The notes under the pieces are model-generated. The model made no database searches. It saw only the letters and a list, made by a program, of their open reading frames with translations, and was not told the origin of the DNA. From contig DAISJM010000083.1 of the NCBI GenBank assembly GCA_036821485.1, positions 1 to 9,132 on the forward strand: a stretch of 9,132 bases of DNA, given 5' to 3'. Position 1 is the stretch's first letter; every line of letters starts with the position of its first letter. The translations under genes were made by a program, and so were the position numbers. Below, piece by piece: positions 5,897-9,132 of this stretch. The stretch comes from DAISJM01 sp036821485. Its GTDB lineage: Bacteria; Verrucomicrobiota; Kiritimatiellia; CAIQIC01; JAGNIJ01.

Positions 5897-5916
5897 GCCG
5901 GGCCTCTGCGCCCGGT
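5897..5916. repeat. TAG-led GC hairpin (family copy 4)
   Basis: ATGTAG is followed by GCCGGGC (5897-5903), an unpaired CTCTGC and GCCCGGT (5910-5916). The stem is 7 bases with one G-T pair at its foot. It lies 23 bases after copy 3 in the same orientation, between the esterase and the toxin gene, so the two form a double hairpin in the convergent gap. Confidence 0.7.
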
Positions 5917-5957
5917 GCCTCTCCAACCCCTCTCCGCCTCTTCTTACTACTCACTGG

Positions 5958-6428
5958 TCACTTCTTGCCCACTCTTCTCGCCCGGTACGTTGTCCTCATC
6001 TCCCTCACCGCTCGCCCGCCTGACGCCTGCGCGATGAACTCCCTCAGCGAGATGGCGACTTTGGGACAGGCTTTCTGAACCGGCACATCCTCGGTGACAC
6101 AGCGAATGTCATATTGCCGTGCAAGCGAGACGTACTGTGCGTCATAGACCGTGATGTTCCAATTCAGGGCATCTCTCAGCACCGTATCCGGGGATGGAGT
6201 GACCTCGTTGATCGAGAACAGCCCCAGGGCCTGATCGAGCAACTCCAGCGCCTTTTCTGTCTTCATGCCGCCATGGCGAACGTACTTCCACAGGATGCTC
6301 TGAAGCTCGATGCGCCAGAAACCGGGAACGATCCACTCCGGATCGATGTCCCTCAGCATGTGAACGGCAGGCGTGTGCTTTCCCTCGATCAGGTAGAAAG
6401 CGAGGATATTGGAGTCGACAACGATCAT
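5958..6428 (-). CDS. vapC: VapC-type PIN-domain toxin (endoribonuclease)
   Basis: 156 residues. PIN-fold RNase of a type II toxin-antitoxin pair; VapC proteins cut tRNA or rRNA and stop growth when free of antitoxin. The metal-binding acids are in place: D5 in VVDSNILA, E41 in FWRIELQ, D96 in VYDAQYVSLA and D114 in CVTEDVP, so it should be active. The PIN fold ends near SLREFIAQ (127-134); about 22 further, largely basic residues (GGRAVREMRTTYRARR and onward) extend past the usual end and may come from read-through into intergenic DNA. The ATG at 6428 overlaps the antitoxin stop by 4 bases (ATGA), so it is translated after and coupled to the antitoxin. The RNA target cannot be predicted. Confidence 0.92.
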   Translation of the reverse strand: MIVVDSNILAFYLIEGKHTPAVHMLRDIDPEWIVPGFWRIELQSILWKYVRHGGMKTEKALELLDQALGLFSINEVTPSPDTVLRDALNWNITVYDAQYVSLARQYDIRCVTEDVPVQKACPKVAISLREFIAQASGGRAVREMRTTYRARRVGKK

Positions 6429-6643
6429 GCGCGTCCCTCGCGCCGGGCAGAATCAACAAGCTCCCGCGTCAGCGGGAACGCACCGCGAAACGCCTTGAAC
6501 GCAGGGATGGGCCGCGCTCGCTGAAGCCCCTGCTCCAGGATGACAATGGCCTCCTGCGTCATCGACCGATGATGCAATTCCGCCTCGTCCTTCAGCCTCT
6601 GATGAATCTCCGCAGGCAAGTCCTTGATCACCAACGCCGGCAT
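6425..6643 (-). CDS. vapB: VapB/FitA-type ribbon-helix-helix antitoxin
   Basis: 72 residues. The N-terminal part MPALVIKDLPAEIHQRLKDE with HHRSMTQEAIVILEQGL (to about residue 40) is the Arc/FitA-like ribbon-helix-helix DNA-binding fold. The C-terminal tail AFRGAFPLTRELVDSARREG is the part that wraps the PIN toxin in FitAB-like pairs. It should neutralise the toxin and, in complex with it, repress the operon. ATG 6643 is preferred, with GGAGGT at 6653-6648 and a short 4-base gap. A GTG two codons earlier (6649) lies inside that ribosome site and gives an atypical N-terminus. First gene of the two-gene unit, about 20 bases downstream of the palindromic operator. Confidence 0.92.
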   Translation of the reverse strand: MPALVIKDLPAEIHQRLKDEAELHHRSMTQEAIVILEQGLQRARPIPAFKAFRGAFPLTRELVDSARREGRA

Positions 6644-6663
6644 ACCCACCTCCGCTTCCTTTT

Positions 6664-6699
6664 TGCTAGTATAATACTAGCATCCCCACAGGAGATCAA
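6664..6699 (-). promoter_or_regulatory. vapBC promoter with overlapping palindromic operator
   Basis: On the minus strand TTGATC (6699-6694) is separated by exactly 17 bases from TATTAT (6676-6671). The -10 lies inside a perfect inverted repeat of 9 bases around a single centre base: TGCTAGTAT at 6664-6672, A at 6673, ATACTAGCA at 6674-6682. This layout suits autorepression by a ribbon-helix-helix antitoxin/toxin complex. The palindrome is seen directly; its role is inferred from the family and its position. Confidence 0.82.
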
Positions 6700-6736
6700 C
6701 ACCCGGCATCTGCACGAGACGGTTCACTCCTCGCCC

Positions 6737-6766
6737 TGTAGCTGTAGGAGAGGGTTACCCCGCGAC
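6737..6766. repeat. TGTAG repeat fragment
   Basis: TGTAGCTGTAGGAGAGGG is followed by TTACCCCGCGAC. It has the TAG-led layout of the hairpins at 3951, 4538, 5851 and 5894 and a short GGG(TTA)CCC core, with the CGCGAC motif shared with the hairpin after thiDE. The likeness is partial. Confidence 0.35.
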
Positions 6767-6777
6767 ATTTCTCCAAT

Positions 6778-6812
6778 GATGGGGAACCCCGCAGGGGTTC
6801 TTTCCAACCATC
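6778..6812. repeat. Hairpin with extended arms
   Basis: GAACCCC (6784-6790), loop GCA, GGGGTTC (6794-6800) is a perfect 7-base stem. GATGG (6778-6782) and CCATC (6808-6812) can pair outside it, leaving the intervening TTTCCAA unpaired. It could act as a terminator (TTT follows on the plus strand), but no gene ends here on either strand, so it looks like a dispersed repeat. Confidence 0.6.
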
Positions 6813-6930
6813 GGACAATCCTACCCCGCCCCACCCACCACCCTTGCGCACAGGATGGCCCCTCGCATACCCAGCGCGCTGGCAACAGGCACAGCGCCAG
6901 TCTCGATGCGAAGCGAACGGGATCACGTTG

Positions 6931-7011
6931 CCTGAAAACGGGATGCAGGAGAAACATGCCCGCAAGTGCCAGAAGGAAGGCGGGGCACTTGCAAACATGT
7001 TTCGTTTCAGG
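6931..7011. repeat. Large interrupted inverted repeat upstream of hsdR
   Basis: Three nested arm pairs are present: CCTGAAA 6931-6937 with TTTCAGG 7005-7011; GAAACATG 6951-6958 with CATGTTTC 6996-7003; GCAAGTGCC 6962-6970 with GGCACTTGC 6984-6992. The inner two (8 and 9 perfect pairs) are separated by a symmetric 3x3 internal loop, and the apical loop is 13 bases. The outer pair is separated from them by 13 unpaired bases on one side and one on the other. No coding capacity. Candidate structured RNA, miniature inverted-repeat element or remnant. Confidence 0.7.
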
Positions 7012-7018
7012 AATCGGA

Positions 7019-7047
7019 TTGAAGTCAGTCAAGAAATCGTCTACTCT
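7019..7047 (+). promoter_or_regulatory. Weak candidate promoter of hsdR
   Basis: TTGAAG (7019-7024), 17 bases, TACTCT (7042-7047). Spacing is ideal and the -35 begins TTGA, but the -10 matches only three of six consensus bases. It is the best candidate between the inverted repeat and the hsdR start, and no more than that. Confidence 0.25.
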
Positions 7048-7088
7048 GACCGCGTGTCTTCTTGTGTAAATGGCGATGGCATGGCGAT

Positions 7089-9132
7089 ATGCAAAAGGAA
7101 GCCAAAGCAAGGATACTGATAAACGACCTTCTCCGAAGGTCGGGCTGGCGGTTCTTTGATGAAGAGACAGGCCCCGCCAACATCGCGCTAGAAGCAAACG
7201 TTAAGCTCAAGAAAAAGGCCCTCGACGACCTCGGCAACGACTTCGAGAAGACGGCCAACGGTTTTGTTGACTACCTACTTTTGGACGAGCGCGGATTCCC
7301 TCTTGCAGTCTTGGAAGCGAAGTCCGAGAAATACGACCCCCTCGTCGGCAAGGAACAGGCCCGGAAGTATGCCCTCTCGCAAAATGTGCGGTTCGTCATT
7401 CTTTCCAACGGCAACCTGCATTACTTCTGGGACTTGGAGCAGGGCAACCCGGTCCTGATCACCGAGTTTCCGAACCCTGAATCATTCGCCCACTTTCACG
7501 CCTTCAAGCCAAATCCTGACTCGCTTGTCAGCGAAAAGGTCGAAACCGACTATGTGGCGGTCACACAAAACCCCAACTACGCCAACGATCCCCGCTGGAC
7601 CGATGCCGCCGAACGCGACGCATTCATCAAAGACGCCGAACTGAAGTTTCTCCGCCCGTACCAGATGCGGGCCGTTGGTGCGCTACAGGATGCCGTGCGC
7701 AAGGGGCTGACCCGGTTTCTCTTTGAAATGGCAACCGGCACCGGCAAGACCCTCACCGCCGCCGCCGTGATCAAGATGTTTCTGCGGACGGGCAACGCGA
7801 AGCGCGTCCTGTTCCTCGTGGACCGTCTCGAACTGGAAACCCAGGCGTGGAAAGCCTTCGTGCGGCTCTTGAAGAATGATTTCCGAACGGTCATCTACAA
7901 GGAGAACCGGGACGACTGGCGCAAAGCGGAGATCGTCGTTTCCACGGTCCAAAGCCTTCAGTTCAACAACAAGTATCGGCGCCTCTTTTCGCCCACGGAC
8001 TTCGATTTGCTGATTTCTGACGAAGCGCACCGCTCCATCGGCGGCAACAGCCGGGCGGTGTTCGAGTATTTCATCGGATACAAGCTTGGCCTGACCGCAA
8101 CCCCCAAAGACTACCTGAAGAAGATTGATCCGGCCCGCATCAGCGAGCGCGACCCGCGCGAATGGGAACGCCGCCAGTTGCTCGACACGTACAAGACCTT
8201 TGGTTGCGAGTCCGGCGTCCCGACCTTTCGCCACAGCCTGACGGACGGCGTTCGGGACGGCTTCCTGCTAAACCCGGTTGTCGTGGATGCGCGGACGGAG
8301 ATCACCACGGAATTGCTGGCCGAAGAGGGCTATTCCGTCATGCAGGAGAACGAAGACGGCGAACTCGTGGAACAGACGTTCTTCGGCAAGGACTTCGAGA
8401 AGAAGTTCTTCTCGGACGAGACGAACCGCGTCTTCTGCGAAACGTTTCTCAAGAACGCACTGCGCGATCCGTTGAGCGGCGAAATCGGCAAGACGATCGT
8501 TTTCTGCGTGCGTCAGGACCACGCGACACGCATCGTCCAGAAGCTGAACGAACTGGCGCACGCGCTCCACCCCGGCAAGTACAATTCCGATTTCGCCGTG
8601 CAAGTGACTTCCGCCGTTCAAGATGCCCAGCAAATGGCCGCCAGCTTTGCCAATAACAACCTCAACGGCCATACCCGCTTTCTGGAGGGATACATCAGTT
8701 CCAAGACGCGCGTTTGCGTTACGGTCGGCATGATGACCACGGGCTACGATTGCGAAGACCTGCTCAACGTCGTGCTTCTTCGTCCAATTTTCTCGCCGAC
8801 GGACTTCATCCAGATCAAAGGGCGCGGCACGCGTAAATACACCTTCCGCTATACGGAGAAGGAAGGCGGGCAGGTCCAATACCACACAAAGCCCAAAGAG
8901 AAGTTCAAGCTGTTCGATTTCTTCGCCGTCTGCGAGTACTTCGAGGAGAAGTTCAACTACGACGAAGAAATCAAGTTGCCCTCGACTCGGGGCGGCGGCG
9001 AAGGCCCTACACCACCACCTCCCCCGCCGCCTCCGGCGGGCGGTTACACCAACGTCAATCCCGACCCGCTCAAGACACAGGTCGAGTATGCCGTGACGGT
9101 CTATGGCATGAAGATTGACCGCAAGTTCTTCG
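7089..9132 (+). CDS. hsdR: Type I restriction enzyme R subunit, HsdR (3' end outside window)
   Basis: Motor and nuclease subunit of a type I restriction-modification complex; with HsdM and HsdS it translocates and cuts unmodified DNA. 681 codons are visible and the frame is open at the window end. The N-terminus MQKEAKARILINDLLRRSGW is typical. The PD-(D/E)xK nuclease shows D61 (GFVDYL), E76-A-K78 and the HsdR QxxxY motif Q90/Y94. Superfamily 2 helicase motifs follow: ATGTGKT 215-221 (Walker A), DEAH 311-314, LTATP 335-339 and QIKGRGTR 575-582. A run of eight prolines (642-649) then precedes the C-terminal domain, which would contact HsdM and is mostly beyond the window. ATG 7089 is the first ATG after an in-frame stop at 7047; no clear Shine-Dalgarno precedes it. 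All nuclease and helicase residues are intact, so it is probably functional. Confidence 0.94.
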   Translation, partial: MQKEAKARILINDLLRRSGWRFFDEETGPANIALEANVKLKKKALDDLGNDFEKTANGFVDYLLLDERGFPLAVLEAKSEKYDPLVGKEQARKYALSQNVRFVILSNGNLHYFWDLEQGNPVLITEFPNPESFAHFHAFKPNPDSLVSEKVETDYVAVTQNPNYANDPRWTDAAERDAFIKDAELKFLRPYQMRAVGALQDAVRKGLTRFLFEMATGTGKTLTAAAVIKMFLRTGNAKRVLFLVDRLELETQAWKAFVRLLKNDFRTVIYKENRDDWRKAEIVVSTVQSLQFNNKYRRLFSPTDFDLLISDEAHRSIGGNSRAVFEYFIGYKLGLTATPKDYLKKIDPARISERDPREWERRQLLDTYKTFGCESGVPTFRHSLTDGVRDGFLLNPVVVDARTEITTELLAEEGYSVMQENEDGELVEQTFFGKDFEKKFFSDETNRVFCETFLKNALRDPLSGEIGKTIVFCVRQDHATRIVQKLNELAHALHPGKYNSDFAVQVTSAVQDAQQMAASFANNNLNGHTRFLEGYISSKTRVCVTVGMMTTGYDCEDLLNVVLLRPIFSPTDFIQIKGRGTRKYTFRYTEKEGGQVQYHTKPKEKFKLFDFFAVCEYFEEKFNYDEEIKLPSTRGGGEGPTPPPPPPPPAGGYTNVNPDPLKTQVEYAVTVYGMKIDRKFF

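Larger units (their letters stand above)
6700..7088. other. Gene-free gap rich in inverted repeats between vapBC and hsdR
   Basis: No credible gene. Frames here (for example a TTG-started one from 6844 that runs into hsdR, and minus-strand ones across 6724-7197) lack ribosome sites and recognisable domains. The stretch holds a TAG-led repeat-like piece (6737-6766), a hairpin (6778-6812), a 12-base perfect palindrome CCAGCGCGCTGG (6871-6882), a large inverted repeat (6931-7011) and a weak candidate promoter for hsdR. Confidence 0.7.

Noticed and set aside
6784..6800. Rho-independent terminator
   Set aside because: The stem is good, but no gene ends upstream on either strand and the T-run is only three bases; kept as a repeat.
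6844..7119. Small plus-strand gene in the gap before hsdR
   Set aside because: It has a TTG start without a ribosome site, runs through the inverted repeat and overlaps the hsdR start. No family resemblance.
8268..8885. Minus-strand open frame of 205 codons inside hsdR
   Set aside because: It lies opposite conserved helicase motifs of hsdR in a GC-rich gene; coding on the plus strand explains it.

Overview
The window looks like bacterial chromosome from a GC-rich, probably uncultured lineage. Three kinds of intergenic repeat point tentatively towards the PVC group (Verrucomicrobiota, Kiritimatiellota or relatives): the 'HTDNTD/NAKARR' array, TAG-led GC hairpins, and TCAG-type heptamers. Such repeats are, as I recall, common there. 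This is inference from repeat style and not a phylogenetic result. Genes sit on both strands in short units separated by repeat-filled gaps.

Left part (1-1000): the 3' end of a flavodoxin-fold NAD(P)H oxidoreductase, then about 640 bases without a credible gene. Most of that gap is a tandem array of roughly 100-base repeats, duplicated again at a 230-236 base scale.

Thiamin unit (1006-3973): a TPP riboswitch controls cytX (NCS1-family hydroxymethylpyrimidine transporter), which overlaps by 4 bases a fused thiD-thiE gene. Together they would import HMP, phosphorylate it twice and join it to thiazole phosphate to give thiamin phosphate, with feedback by TPP. No HMP- or thiazole-making gene is in the window. 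The operon ends in a hairpin that starts at the stop codon and lies between it and a convergent gene.

Middle (3983-5916): on the minus strand, a receiver-domain protein with a C-terminal membrane helix in place of an output domain; on the plus strand, a secreted esterase of the Esterase D type with an N-terminal starch-binding-like (CBM20) domain. Four related hairpins with TAG at the 5' edge punctuate this region. Two of those TAGs are the stop codons of thiDE and of the esterase.

Right part (5958-9132), accessory/defence in character: a VapBC/FitAB-type toxin-antitoxin pair on the minus strand with a perfect palindromic operator over its promoter, a gap of about 400 bases rich in inverted repeats, and the first 681 codons of a type I restriction HsdR motor/nuclease subunit that runs off the window. 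hsdM and hsdS would be expected downstream.

I did not find a clearly undescribed system. The best leads are the membrane-anchored stand-alone receiver, the hairpin family that supplies stop codons, the large inverted repeat upstream of hsdR, and the nested repeat array.
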